From: Bacteroides faecalis
GTDB lineage: Bacteria; Bacteroidota; Bacteroidia; Bacteroidales; Bacteroidaceae
DNA length: 64,000 bases
Assembly (NCBI RefSeq): GCF_003865075.1
Contig: NZ_BHWB01000001.1
Coordinates: forward strand, 310,001-374,000
Direction of reading: 5' to 3'
Under the pieces are notes generated by a model that ran no database searches, was not told where the DNA came from, and saw only the letters and a program-made list of their open reading frames with translations. Position numbers and translations under genes: made by a program. This document shows, one piece after another, positions 1 to 8,489 of the stretch (positions within the stretch are counted from its first letter, which is position 1; each line of letters starts with the position of its first letter).

Positions 1-298
1 TACCAAGATCTGCACTTTCCTGATCAGGAGCCGGTTGGTAACCTCTTGCTTCCATATTCTCCGCATAAGCAGCCAATATCTGTTCAGCACCTTCTCCTTC
101 CAGATATTCTGGTTCCTTGCTATCGGATATGATCAGTATCTTATCTGCCAGATAGAATGTACTAAAGTCTTTAAAGTTGGCTTGCTTGTCGTAGTTAGTG
201 TATACCAGATAATTGTCATCCAGCTTACCCATGTCCGGGTCTTTTTCGCAAGAAGCGAGTGCGAAGACCGCCAATAAAATAGGAATTAATTTCTTCAT
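1..298 (-). CDS. DUF4136-type lipoprotein, partial (3' end outside window)
   Basis: The reading frame starts at the ATG read from 298 on the minus strand and stays open to base 1, so the C-terminal part is missing. The N-terminus is a lipoprotein signal peptide with lipobox LASC followed by EKD, the acidic residues typical of surface-exported Bacteroides lipoproteins. The next residues (DNYLVYTNYDKQANF, then FSTFYLAD) match the start of the DUF4136 family, small envelope lipoproteins of unknown function. No neighbour suggests a specific role. The family call rests on about 99 residues; the lipoprotein call is firmer. Confidence 0.75.
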   Translation of the reverse strand, partial: MKKLIPILLAVFALASCEKDPDMGKLDDNYLVYTNYDKQANFKDFSTFYLADKILIISDSKEPEYLEGEGAEQILAAYAENMEARGYQPAPDQESADLG

Positions 299-430
299 AT
301 CATTTATAATGTTTAGGTTATATAAAAATCGCGCCCTGGTACCTCGGGGCTTTTGTTACAAACAACAAGGAAAGTGTAAAAAGGTTCGCTCAAATGATTA
401 TCTTTGCCAGATAATTAACATTTTAACCAT

Positions 431-1735
431 ATGAAACGCATTCAAATAAATTTCGTCGGATGGCTTTCTATCCTGTTGCTGACGGCGATTATGCCATCAT
501 CTTTGTTGGCACAGGAAAGTTTTCTTCAAAAGATTGAAAAAAACACTTCTATTACCGGAATAAAGCCACTCGAAACGAATCGGTTTTCTGAGAAATATGT
601 GATGTTTTTGACACAACCGTTGGATCATCGTCATCCCGAAAAAGGAACTTTCCGCCAACGTGTAATTGTAGGTCATGTCGGTTTCGACCGTCCTACAGTA
701 ATTGTAACTGAAGGATATGGCGCAGGGTATGCGCTGAGATCACAATACAGAGAAGAAATCTCCGAATTATTCGATGCAAATATGATCTTTGTTGAGCATC
801 GTTATTTCCTTGAATCCACTCCCGAACCATGTGATTGGCAATTTCTGACAGCCGAAAATTCGGCAGAAGACCTGCATTCTGTGACTACTGCTTTCAAAAC
901 TCTTTACTCTGGGAAGTGGATTAGTACAGGTATCAGTAAAGGTGGACAAACGTCTCTTCTGTATCGTGCATTTTTTCCTGATGACGTTGATATCTCGGTT
1001 CCCTATGTAGCTCCTCTTTGCTATGATCTTGAGGATGGACGGCATGAACCTTTTCTTCATAGTGTATCTACGAAAGAAGACAGGAAAAAAGTAGAAGATT
1101 TTCAGTTGGAAGCTTTGAAACGAAAGGCAAGTTTGTTACCTCGTTTCGAGAAACTATGTACTGAAAGAAAGCATACATTCCGTATTCCTCTGGAAGAAAT
1201 CTATGATTACTGTGTACTGGAATATTCTTTTGCTTTTTGGCAATGGGGAACTCCTGTCAGTCAAATACCGGAATCTTCTGCCTCTGACGAAATTATCTTT
1301 AGGCATTTATTGGACATCAGCGATCCTTCTTATTTTTCGGCCGAAAGCTCCAATCTTTCTTTTTTTGTACAAGCAGCTCGTGAATTGGGATATTACGGTT
1401 ATGATATTACACCCTTCAAATCTTATCTCTCCATTAAAACAAGCAAAGATTATCTAAGGCACTTAATGTTACCCGAAGAATTAAAGAATATAAAGTTTGA
1501 TAAGAAACTGAGTAAGAAAATTGTGAGATTTTTGAAAAAAGACGATCCGGAAATGATTTTTATTTATGGTGAAAATGATCCTTGGACAGCGGCCGGAGTC
1601 ACTTGGCTTAAAAATAAGAAGAATATTCATGTCTTTTTAGAACCAGGTGGTAGCCATCTGGCGCGGATAAGTACCATGCCTGAACCTGAAAAACAGAAAA
1701 TTATTTCTATTATGAAAGAATGGCTGAGCGAATAA
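431..1735 (+). CDS. Secreted S37-type (PS-10-like) serine peptidase
   Basis: 434 residues with a cleavable signal peptide (about residues 1-27, ending LLAQ). The alpha/beta-hydrolase nucleophile elbow GISKGG places the serine at residue 169. An acidic-residue motif ENDPWTAAG near 378 and a histidine in GGSHLAR near 409 complete a Ser-Asp-His triad in the order expected for peptidase family S37, whose characterised members are Streptomyces tripeptidyl aminopeptidases. Inference: a periplasmic or secreted exopeptidase that trims peptides. It stands alone on the plus strand and ends at a bidirectional hairpin (1821-1870). Another secreted alpha/beta-hydrolase peptidase of related fold cannot be excluded. 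Confidence 0.8.
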   Translation: MKRIQINFVGWLSILLLTAIMPSSLLAQESFLQKIEKNTSITGIKPLETNRFSEKYVMFLTQPLDHRHPEKGTFRQRVIVGHVGFDRPTVIVTEGYGAGYALRSQYREEISELFDANMIFVEHRYFLESTPEPCDWQFLTAENSAEDLHSVTTAFKTLYSGKWISTGISKGGQTSLLYRAFFPDDVDISVPYVAPLCYDLEDGRHEPFLHSVSTKEDRKKVEDFQLEALKRKASLLPRFEKLCTERKHTFRIPLEEIYDYCVLEYSFAFWQWGTPVSQIPESSASDEIIFRHLLDISDPSYFSAESSNLSFFVQAARELGYYGYDITPFKSYLSIKTSKDYLRHLMLPEELKNIKFDKKLSKKIVRFLKKDDPEMIFIYGENDPWTAAGVTWLKNKKNIHVFLEPGGSHLARISTMPEPEKQKIISIMKEWLSE

Positions 1736-1820
1736 TGATTCCCGATTGGTAGGTGATGAATTTCGTATGGGTACGTATTGAATTATATAAGAAATAGTGA
1801 TGAACTTCACAATAAAAACA

Positions 1821-1870
1821 AAGAATATCTGGGCGAATAGGATGAAAACCTGATTCGTTTAGATATTCTT
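1821..1870. terminator. Bidirectional terminator between convergent genes
   Basis: AAGAATATCT (1821-1830) and AGATATTCTT (1861-1870) are perfect inverted repeats enclosing a second, imperfect stem (CGAATAGG with CCTGATTCG). A-rich sequence lies on the left and T-rich on the right. It sits between the peptidase stop (1735) and the MarR stop (1898), so it can serve both strands. Confidence 0.75.
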
Positions 1871-1897
1871 AGTTCTTTTGTTTTTAGTCAAACATTA

Positions 1898-2254
1898 CTA
1901 ATCCTCAAATAATGGTTTCAGTAAATTCGGAATCTCTACTTTATCCAATTTCAGTTCATTCATCCTTTGCTTTCCGGTTGGGCTAAGATGAAAATACATT
2001 TGTCTTCTATCTTGATTTCCAAGAGTTCTGATAATTAAAGACTTTTCTTCTAAAATCCGAAGCATTTTCGATGTATGAGAAGGACTAAGCTCCGTTTGTT
2101 TAGAGAGATTAGTGGCTGTCATCTTTTGAGGCGAGTCCTGTAGGGCACATAATATAATAGCCTCATTCAAAGATATTTTATAAGTCTTTTCAAAAGCAAT
2201 CTCAAAGTTGGACATTGCTCTGAATACTTCACGCATTGCACATATTGTTTTCAT
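1898..2254 (-). CDS. MarR-family winged-helix transcriptional regulator
   Basis: 118 residues. A MarR-type winged helix spans about residues 25-100: LNEAIILCAL, then the recognition-helix region KMTATNLSKQTELSPSHTSKMLR and the wing around RTLGNQDRRQMYFHLSP with its basic turn. It begins 37 bp after the stop of the persulfide-handling fusion gene on the same strand, so the two are probably cotranscribed and it may autoregulate that operon. An inverted repeat TGTTCAT (2270-2276) / ATGAACA (2296-2302) lies just upstream of its start and could be an operator. The effector is unknown; a sulfur or redox signal is an inference from the neighbour. Confidence 0.85.
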   Translation of the reverse strand: MKTICAMREVFRAMSNFEIAFEKTYKISLNEAIILCALQDSPQKMTATNLSKQTELSPSHTSKMLRILEEKSLIIRTLGNQDRRQMYFHLSPTGKQRMNELKLDKVEIPNLLKPLFED

Positions 2255-2291
2255 ATATAGCTAAATATTTGTTCATTTTAAATTACTCTTT

Positions 2292-4724
2292 TTATATGAA
2301 CAGGTTGATATTAGCATTATCAGCACGTTCCATGTAAGTTGCCACTCCGCCAATAGTTACTTTATCAAGAAGCTCTTCCTGTTTTATCCCCATCACGTCC
2401 ATAGACATCTGGCAAGCGATAAATTCTACACCGTTCTCTAAAGCTTGCTGGCGCAGAGATTCCAATGAGTCAATACCTTTTCGGTTCATGATATACCGCA
2501 TCATCTTCCCTCCTATACCTCCCATGCTCATTTTAGAGAGTTTCAGCTTTTTAGAGCTTGAGGGTAACATCATGCTAAACATTTTTCCGAAAATATCTTT
2601 CTCGACATTTGGCTTATTCAGCTTTTTGATAACGTTCAATCCCCAAAATGTGAAGAAGATAGTAACTTTCTGTCCCGTTGCTGCTGCACCGTTAGCTAGT
2701 ACAAAAGTAGCTAAAGCTTTGTCCAGATCATCGCTAAACATAATAAAAGTTTTCCCTTTACTGTCACAAGAAGTAACAATATTGCACGATTTTGGTTCTC
2801 CTTTTTCAATAATAACTATTGATTTTCCTCCTACAGACTCTTTCTTAATCAGTTGATTCCCTGTTGAGTTACACCATGCGGCGGCATCGCGGGGGAATCC
2901 GGGATCAGTGGCTGTGATTTCTACCCGTTCTCCTGAAGAGAGCGTATCCATTGTTTTTTTCATTTTTAAGATAGGTCCTGGGCATTGTAACCCGCAGGCA
3001 TCTACTTGAATCGTTTTGGCTACTTCAACAGTAGGAGTAGTCATTTTGTCTTGTTGTACGGATGCATTATTAAGTATGATAGGGGCTGTAGCAGCACGGT
3101 AAGTTTTTAGTCCCCCGGAAAGATTGCGTACGTTTTCAAATCCGTGTTGTATCAGAATTCGATAGGCGAGATAACCTCTCAATCCAACGGCACAGAAAGT
3201 ATATATCATCTTATCTTTGGGAAGTTCAGCCAATCGGTCACGCAACTCATCCAAAGGAATATTCACCGCATCTGGTAGAGTTCCTAATGCAAATTCATCA
3301 GGAGTACGAACATCGAGCAACAAATTATTCTCCATCTCGATATCTCTTAGTTCCCTCCAATAGACGGGTTTCACTTTATCGGTAATTATATTTTCTGCTA
3401 CATAACCTGCAACAGCTACCGGATCTTTTGCAGAAGAGTATGGAGGGGCATAAGCCTGTTCCACTTTCATCAGATCGTAAATCGTACCTTCGTGTTTAAT
3501 AACAAGAGCTATTTCATCAATACGTTTATCTACTCCATCATACCCCACAATCTGTCCACCATATAACTTGCCTGTCTCTTTGTCGAAAGTAATTTTGATA
3601 CTCATTGGCATTGCATCCGGATAATAGCCGGCATGCGAGGAAGGATGAATCGTACTTGATAAATAGTTGATTCCTGCCTGTCGAAGTTTTTTTCCGGGTA
3701 ATCCGGTAGCAGCAACTGTTAAATCGAATACTTTCGCGATTGAAGTACCGATCGCACCTTCATAAGGGATCTTGGCTCCCAAAATATTGTCTGCTACGAT
3801 ACGTCCCTGGCGATTGGCAGGTCCGGCCAGATAGTTGAGCCAAGGTATGCCGGTAATCGGATGACGGAATTCGATAGCGTCACCAATGGCATAAATCGAT
3901 TCATCCGAAGTTTGCAAGTAATCATTAACTGCAATACCACCCGCTTCTCCGATTGTTAATTCTGCGGCACGTGCCAGGTTTGTTTCTGGGCGTACCCCAA
4001 TGGACAAAATAACAATATCTGCCGAAATAGAATGACCATCCTTAAAGAAAACTTTCAATCCTTTACCCTCTCTTTCAAAAGAAGCTACCGCTTGTCCCAA
4101 GAAAAGATTTACCCCTTTATCCATCAAGTGCTGGTGGACCAGCGAAGCCATTGAGAAATCAATGGGAGCCATTACTTGGTTTCCCATTTCCACAATAGAT
4201 ACTTCCGCTCCTTGTGAGTGCAGGTTCTCTGCCATTTCTAGTCCAATAAATCCAGCACCGATAACAACTGCCTTACGGGGAGCGTGCTGATTGATATATT
4301 CTTTGATTCGGTCTGTGTCCGATACATTTCTTAAAGTGAAAATTCCGTTCAGATCGATTCCCGGTAGGGGAGGACGAACGGGGGAAGCGCCCGTTGATAT
4401 TAATAACTTGTCATAACTTTCTTCATAGGTGTCTTCGCTACTTTGGCGTACGGTTACCGTTTTTCTTTTTCGGTCGATAAAGATTACTTCATTTTCTGTC
4501 CGTACATCGACGCGAAAGCGTGTGGAAAATGCTTCGGGAGTCTGAACGAATAATTTTTCCCGTTCTTTGATGACTCCTCCTATGTAATACGGTAATCCGC
4601 AATTTGCATAAGATATGTATTTACCTTTCTCCAACAGAATGATTTCTGCTTTTTCATCAGTTCGTCTGATACGTGCGGCTGTGGTGGCACCTCCTGCAAC
4701 TCCTCCTATAATTATTATTTTCAT
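2292..4724 (-). CDS. Four-domain CoA-disulfide reductase / rhodanese / TusA / DsrE fusion
   Basis: 810 residues with four sulfur-relay modules in one chain. Residues 1-450 form an FAD/NAD(P)H disulfide oxidoreductase of the CoA-disulfide/persulfide reductase class: GGVAGG dinucleotide motif and the single redox cysteine C42 in NCGLPYYIGG. Residues about 460-550 are a rhodanese domain with active C511 (FCAVGLRG). Residues about 570-645 are a TusA/SirA domain with the CPGP cysteine C581 and an extra C577. Residues about 655-810 are DsrE-like with C771 (FIACQMSMD). Known family roles point to reduction and passing-on of persulfide sulfur in the cytoplasm, perhaps with a polysulfide or CoA-persulfide substrate. 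A MarR gene follows. All four candidate catalytic cysteines are intact. Confidence 0.9.
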   Translation of the reverse strand: MKIIIIGGVAGGATTAARIRRTDEKAEIILLEKGKYISYANCGLPYYIGGVIKEREKLFVQTPEAFSTRFRVDVRTENEVIFIDRKRKTVTVRQSSEDTYEESYDKLLISTGASPVRPPLPGIDLNGIFTLRNVSDTDRIKEYINQHAPRKAVVIGAGFIGLEMAENLHSQGAEVSIVEMGNQVMAPIDFSMASLVHQHLMDKGVNLFLGQAVASFEREGKGLKVFFKDGHSISADIVILSIGVRPETNLARAAELTIGEAGGIAVNDYLQTSDESIYAIGDAIEFRHPITGIPWLNYLAGPANRQGRIVADNILGAKIPYEGAIGTSIAKVFDLTVAATGLPGKKLRQAGINYLSSTIHPSSHAGYYPDAMPMSIKITFDKETGKLYGGQIVGYDGVDKRIDEIALVIKHEGTIYDLMKVEQAYAPPYSSAKDPVAVAGYVAENIITDKVKPVYWRELRDIEMENNLLLDVRTPDEFALGTLPDAVNIPLDELRDRLAELPKDKMIYTFCAVGLRGYLAYRILIQHGFENVRNLSGGLKTYRAATAPIILNNASVQQDKMTTPTVEVAKTIQVDACGLQCPGPILKMKKTMDTLSSGERVEITATDPGFPRDAAAWCNSTGNQLIKKESVGGKSIVIIEKGEPKSCNIVTSCDSKGKTFIMFSDDLDKALATFVLANGAAATGQKVTIFFTFWGLNVIKKLNKPNVEKDIFGKMFSMMLPSSSKKLKLSKMSMGGIGGKMMRYIMNRKGIDSLESLRQQALENGVEFIACQMSMDVMGIKQEELLDKVTIGGVATYMERADNANINLFI

Positions 4725-4776
4725 ATTTTAATTATGTAAATAGTTTCCTATGGAAATAACAAAAAGACATACTAAA

Positions 4777-4810
4777 TTGTTCTTAGATTCATGGAAAAAA
4801 CTTATATTTG
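4777..4810 (+). promoter_or_regulatory. Promoter of the TlpA-like gene
   Basis: TATATTTG at 4803-4810 fits the Bacteroidetes -7 element TAnnTTTG and lies 43 bp before the ATG. A TTG at 4777-4779 is a weak -33 candidate at a long spacing. The stretch from GATTCAT to the -7 box recurs at 6083-6107 upstream of the response regulator gene with identical 17-bp spacing. Confidence 0.6.
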
Positions 4811-4853
4811 CGTATTGTTCCATTATCTCTGATTATTAATAAAAACACACATA

Positions 4854-6065
4854 ATGAAAACACGACTGATATTTATTTTTTGCTTTCTGTTATCAGTAAT
4901 GATAGTAAGTGCCCAGAATGGTCAGGAGGATTATTTGAGAAAGGTATTAGGTAATCTTGAGAAAATAGAATCAGCTACTTATTTTGTAATCGAGCAGACT
5001 TGGGAGCCAGGTGATACGACCGCATTAGTGAATAGAAGAACTTTTTGTATCGAGTACGATCATCCCGGTGATACTACTATAGGAGCGAGATTTGTCAATT
5101 TTGATGGAATTGATACTACGAAGGCTGTGTTTGGTTATGATGGAACTATTCATGCCATTGCTTATCATGATATTAAAAAGTTAGAGATAGATGATTTCAC
5201 CACAAAGCCTTTACCTTTTAGACCCTTATCTTCCCCTTTCTTTAATTATACCAGAAATATAATTAAGTATGCACTTGAAACTCCAGATAACATAACAGTG
5301 GAAGTGGAGGATGATGTTGTCGACTGGCATATCAGAATCGTTATCAATGAGAATGAACAAGTCGAATTTTTTGGAAAGGCCTGCTATCTGCCTGCCAATC
5401 CATATTGTTGGGATCCTACTTCTATATATGAGTTATGGGTGAGTAAGGCAAATGATCTGCCTTATAAAGTGCGAAGGGAGATGTCGACTAACATTTCGAT
5501 GAAAGAATGTCTGGATGCACAATTGAATAGTGCTTCGAAAGAGAAGTTTGATCTTTTATCGTTTTTCCCGAAGGATTATAAAATAGCGAAGTACGGTGAG
5601 AGAAAAAATGTGCAGCATGCTTCGAAACTGCTTTCTAAGAATGCTCCGGACTGGACTTTAAAAGATGCTGCTGGAAAGTCGGTGTCTCTTTCTGATATAA
5701 AGAGTAAAGCTCTATTGATACAGCTTACAGGAATAGGCTGTGGCCCTTGTCGTGCTTCGATTCCTTTCTTAAATAAACTAAGGACGGAATTTAGTATAGA
5801 TGATTTGGGGCTTGTCGCTATCGAAACATGGAAGCGAGAGGGACATGCGCTTCAAAATTATATTAATCGCTATGGCATAAAATATATGCTTTTGGGTGGG
5901 ACGGATGAAATAAGCAAAGAATATCAGACCGGTGGATCGGTTCCGGTTTTCTTCCTGTTGGATGAAAACCGGATTGTCAGAAATGTTTTTGATGGGTATG
6001 GTGAAAAGGTTACTGACAAAGAGATATTGAATGCTATAAATTTACTGAGCCTTTCTTCAGAATGA
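4854..6065 (+). CDS. Exported TlpA-like thioredoxin-fold protein
   Basis: 403 residues with a signal peptide (about 1-20, ending VSAQ). A long N-terminal region of roughly 240 residues with no family I recognise precedes a C-terminal AhpC/TSA-TlpA domain (about 260-400). This begins NAPDWTLKDAAGKSVSLSD and carries the redox pair C296-GP-C299. The context LTGIGCGPC replaces the more usual WASWCGPC. A cis-proline is present in GGSVPVFFLL. Likely a periplasmic thiol-disulfide reductase; the N-terminal part may bind a partner. It has its own promoter, and the downstream regulator gene has a near-copy of it. Confidence 0.8.
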   Translation: MKTRLIFIFCFLLSVMIVSAQNGQEDYLRKVLGNLEKIESATYFVIEQTWEPGDTTALVNRRTFCIEYDHPGDTTIGARFVNFDGIDTTKAVFGYDGTIHAIAYHDIKKLEIDDFTTKPLPFRPLSSPFFNYTRNIIKYALETPDNITVEVEDDVVDWHIRIVINENEQVEFFGKACYLPANPYCWDPTSIYELWVSKANDLPYKVRREMSTNISMKECLDAQLNSASKEKFDLLSFFPKDYKIAKYGERKNVQHASKLLSKNAPDWTLKDAAGKSVSLSDIKSKALLIQLTGIGCGPCRASIPFLNKLRTEFSIDDLGLVAIETWKREGHALQNYINRYGIKYMLLGGTDEISKEYQTGGSVPVFFLLDENRIVRNVFDGYGEKVTDKEILNAINLLSLSSE

Positions 6066-6073
6066 TAATTTAC

Positions 6074-6107
6074 TTGTTTTTGGATTCATAAAAAAGACTT
6101 ATATTTG
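6074..6107 (+). promoter_or_regulatory. Promoter of the response regulator gene
   Basis: TATATTTG at 6100-6107 is a perfect TAnnTTTG -7 box. TTTG at 6079-6082 is a -33 candidate with 17-bp spacing. It sits in the 82-bp gap between the thioredoxin-like gene and the regulator, so the regulator need not depend on read-through. Confidence 0.6.
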
Positions 6108-6147
6108 TGCACCCTGTTTTGTCATTCCTCTTTTTAAAAGATTAACT

Positions 6148-7488
6148 ATGAGTAAAATCCTTATTATTGACGATGAGATTCAGATTCGTAGCCTCTTGGC
6201 TCGTATGTTGGAATTAGAAGGGTATGAAGTATGTCAGGCAGGTGATTGCAAAGCTGCTATGAAGCAGTTGGAGATTCAATTGCCCGATGTAGCTTTGTGC
6301 GATGTTTTTCTTCCCGATGGGAATGGGGTAGACTTGGTGCTGAATATTAAAAAGGTGAATCCCAATATTGAAGTGATTCTACTCACAGCTCATGGAAATA
6401 TCCCCGATGGTGTGCAGGCAATCAAAAATGGTGCGTTCGATTATATTACGAAAGGGGACGATAATAATAAAATTATTCCTTTGATTAGTCGTGCAGTCGA
6501 TAAAGCGAATATGAATGTCCGATTGGAGAAACTTGAAAAGAAAGTAGGACAAATGTATTCGTTCGATTCCATCTCAGGTGAATCGAAAGTGTTGAAAGAG
6601 GCCGTTTCATTGGCGAAAAAAGTTTCGACTACCGATGTCCCTGTTCTGCTGACCGGAGAAACCGGAACCGGGAAGGAAGTTTTTGCACAAGCAATTCACT
6701 ATAATAGTAAGCGGAGCAAACAGAATTTTGTAGCAGTCAATTGTTCATCTTTCAGTAAAGAACTTCTGGAAAGTGAGATGTTTGGTTATAAAGCAGGTTC
6801 ATTCACTGGAGCATTGAAGGATAAGAAGGGGCTTTTTGAAGAAGCCAATAATGGTACGATCTTTCTGGATGAGATTGGTGAAATGGCCTTCGAACTACAA
6901 GCTAAATTACTGCGTATCCTGGAAACGGGTGAATATATAAAGATAGGTGATACGAAACCTACACGTGTGAATGTGCGTATCATAGCTGCCACAAATCGTC
7001 ATCTGACAGAGGAAATTAAAGAAGGGCGCTTTCGTGAAGACTTATTCTATCGTCTTTCCGTATTTCAGGTACATCTTCCGCCACTTCGCGAACGTACAGG
7101 CGACATAAAGATTCTCGCTACTGCTTTTGCAAAGAAATTTTCCGAAAAACTCTCTTATGTTATTACAGAAATGACTCCGGCTTTCTTGCAAGCGCTGGAA
7201 CAGCAACCGTGGAAAGGAAATATCCGGGAACTAAGGAATGTGATTGAACGTAGTTTGATAGTCTGTGATAATGGGCATCTGGATGTTTGTGATCTTCCTT
7301 TGGAAATTCAAAACAATCATTATGAAAGTTCGGATGATAATATTGGAAGTTTCGAACTCTCTGCCATGGAACGGAGACATATTGCTCGTGTACTTGAATA
7401 TACTAAAGGAAATAAGACAGAAGCTGCCCGCTTATTGAAAATCGGACTTACTACACTTTACCGGAAAATAGAAGAGTATAAGATATAA
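6148..7488 (+). CDS. Sigma-54-dependent response regulator, NtrC family
   Basis: 446 residues: receiver domain 1-120 with phospho-acceptor D52 (CDVFLPDGNG) and the conserved lysine in ITKGDD. The AAA+ sigma-54 activator domain runs from about 138 to 375, with Walker A GETGTGKE (170-177) and Walker B TIFLDEIGE. A C-terminal Fis-type helix-turn-helix (about 405-446) ends NKTEAARLLKIGLTTLYRKI. The sigma-54 contact loop reads GSFTGA (217-222) instead of the canonical GAFTGA. No histidine kinase gene is nearby, so the cognate kinase is encoded elsewhere. Targets cannot be read from the window; it should activate promoters of the -24/-12 class. Confidence 0.93.
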   Translation: MSKILIIDDEIQIRSLLARMLELEGYEVCQAGDCKAAMKQLEIQLPDVALCDVFLPDGNGVDLVLNIKKVNPNIEVILLTAHGNIPDGVQAIKNGAFDYITKGDDNNKIIPLISRAVDKANMNVRLEKLEKKVGQMYSFDSISGESKVLKEAVSLAKKVSTTDVPVLLTGETGTGKEVFAQAIHYNSKRSKQNFVAVNCSSFSKELLESEMFGYKAGSFTGALKDKKGLFEEANNGTIFLDEIGEMAFELQAKLLRILETGEYIKIGDTKPTRVNVRIIAATNRHLTEEIKEGRFREDLFYRLSVFQVHLPPLRERTGDIKILATAFAKKFSEKLSYVITEMTPAFLQALEQQPWKGNIRELRNVIERSLIVCDNGHLDVCDLPLEIQNNHYESSDDNIGSFELSAMERRHIARVLEYTKGNKTEAARLLKIGLTTLYRKIEEYKI

Positions 7489-7999
7489 GTTGAAATTTTT
7501 GTTTCGTATAAAATTGAACTGTTTTATTCTAATTTGGAGCTGTAATGCTAAAAAATGTGATATTTGAGAGAAATACAGTGAAAAAAGAAGATATGGTATA
7601 ATCTTTTATTTCTTTTATTTGTTGTATTGACAATAGCCGTTAAAGGATTGCGTTCATTGAGATAAAATATAGAAAAGCGTTCCGCTTTTTTACATAGTAA
7701 TGAAATTACCGATTTCTTTTACCTTAGGGTATAAATTACGATATGTGAAAATGGCAGAGCACCTGCGTTGATGGTAGAAATATGCGTGGGCGTTCTTCAT
7801 TTTTGTGTTGTATAGAAGGGTAGTTAATTTTGCTATCTTTGAAGATAAAAGGCTTGTGTTTTATACTATAACGAAAGAATAGAGCTACCGTTTATCTTGG
7901 ATGGAACAGAGATTTTTATTTATAGAACTCTTAGTGATTGAATACTTCCAAACTGCTTGTGTCTCTTTTTTATTATTAATTTTTAATTTTGATCTTACT
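7489..7999. other. Intergenic region between the response regulator and winged-helix genes
   Basis: About 510 bp without a convincing gene. It contains a short hairpin followed by a T-run (7673-7691), which could end the regulator transcript or a short RNA, and a -7 box TATCTTTG (7834-7841) that can drive the winged-helix gene through a leader of about 150 nt. I see no conserved riboswitch or repeat. Confidence 0.5.
7673..7691 (+). terminator. Short intrinsic terminator
   Basis: AAAAGCG (7673-7679), loop TTC, CGCTTTT (7683-7689) and further T residues. It lies 185 bp after the regulator stop, so it may belong to a long 3' UTR or to an unrecognised short transcript. Confidence 0.55.
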
Positions 8000-8224
8000 A
8001 TGGATAAGAAAATTGTAGGTGCTAATGCTGGAAAAGTATGGTATGCTCTTAAAGAAATTGATGAAATATCTATTCCGGAACTTGCCCGAAAACTCAATCT
8101 GAGTGTGGAAAGTACTGCGCTGGCTGTTGGCTGGCTAGCTCGTGAGAATAAGATATGTGTGGGACGTAAAAATGGTCTGATTGAGGTGTACGATGAGAAT
8201 CATTTCGCTTTTTCCTTTGGATGA
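8000..8224 (+). CDS. Small winged-helix protein, DUF2582-like
   Basis: 74 residues. The sequence from KIVGANAGKVWYALKEID through SIPELARKLNLSVESTALAVGWLARE is a winged helix-turn-helix of the DUF2582 type common in Bacteroides, ending with a short wing (ICVGRKNGLIEVYDEN). An in-frame upstream start at 7901 exists, but its extra 33 residues are hydrophobic and unlike the family, so the ATG at 8000 is preferred. Monocistronic, with a promoter near 7834 and a terminator at 8298-8335. A DNA-binding regulatory role is inferred from the fold only. Confidence 0.8.
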   Translation: MDKKIVGANAGKVWYALKEIDEISIPELARKLNLSVESTALAVGWLARENKICVGRKNGLIEVYDENHFAFSFG

Positions 8225-8297
8225 ATCCTTTATTCTAAGCATTTTTTAATTCATAACTAATAGTATACCAATTCTTAAATTGAAAGAAGTGGTTTTG

Positions 8298-8335
8298 CAA
8301 AGAACAATCTTTTTAGGTTGTTCTTTGTTTTTTGA
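8298..8335 (+). terminator. Intrinsic terminator after the winged-helix gene
   Basis: CAAAGAACAA (8298-8307) pairs perfectly with TTGTTCTTTG (8318-8327) across a 10-nt loop and is followed by a T-run. Confidence 0.8.
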
Positions 8336-8489
8336 AATGCTTAATCGGGGTGTTAATTACTTAAATTATGCTTTAGAGACTATTATTTCTTTTTTTCATC
8401 TATAATGTGATGTTAGGTCTTGAACATAATTATTGTAAAGTAAAGGTTGGGCAAGGCGTTTACCGCTTTTTAGTTAAAGAGTAGATTCT

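Noticed and set aside
2270..2302. Intrinsic terminator at the end of the persulfide fusion gene
   Set aside because: TGTTCAT/ATGAACA arms are short, the loop is long and AT-rich without a T-run; an operator for the MarR protein is more plausible.
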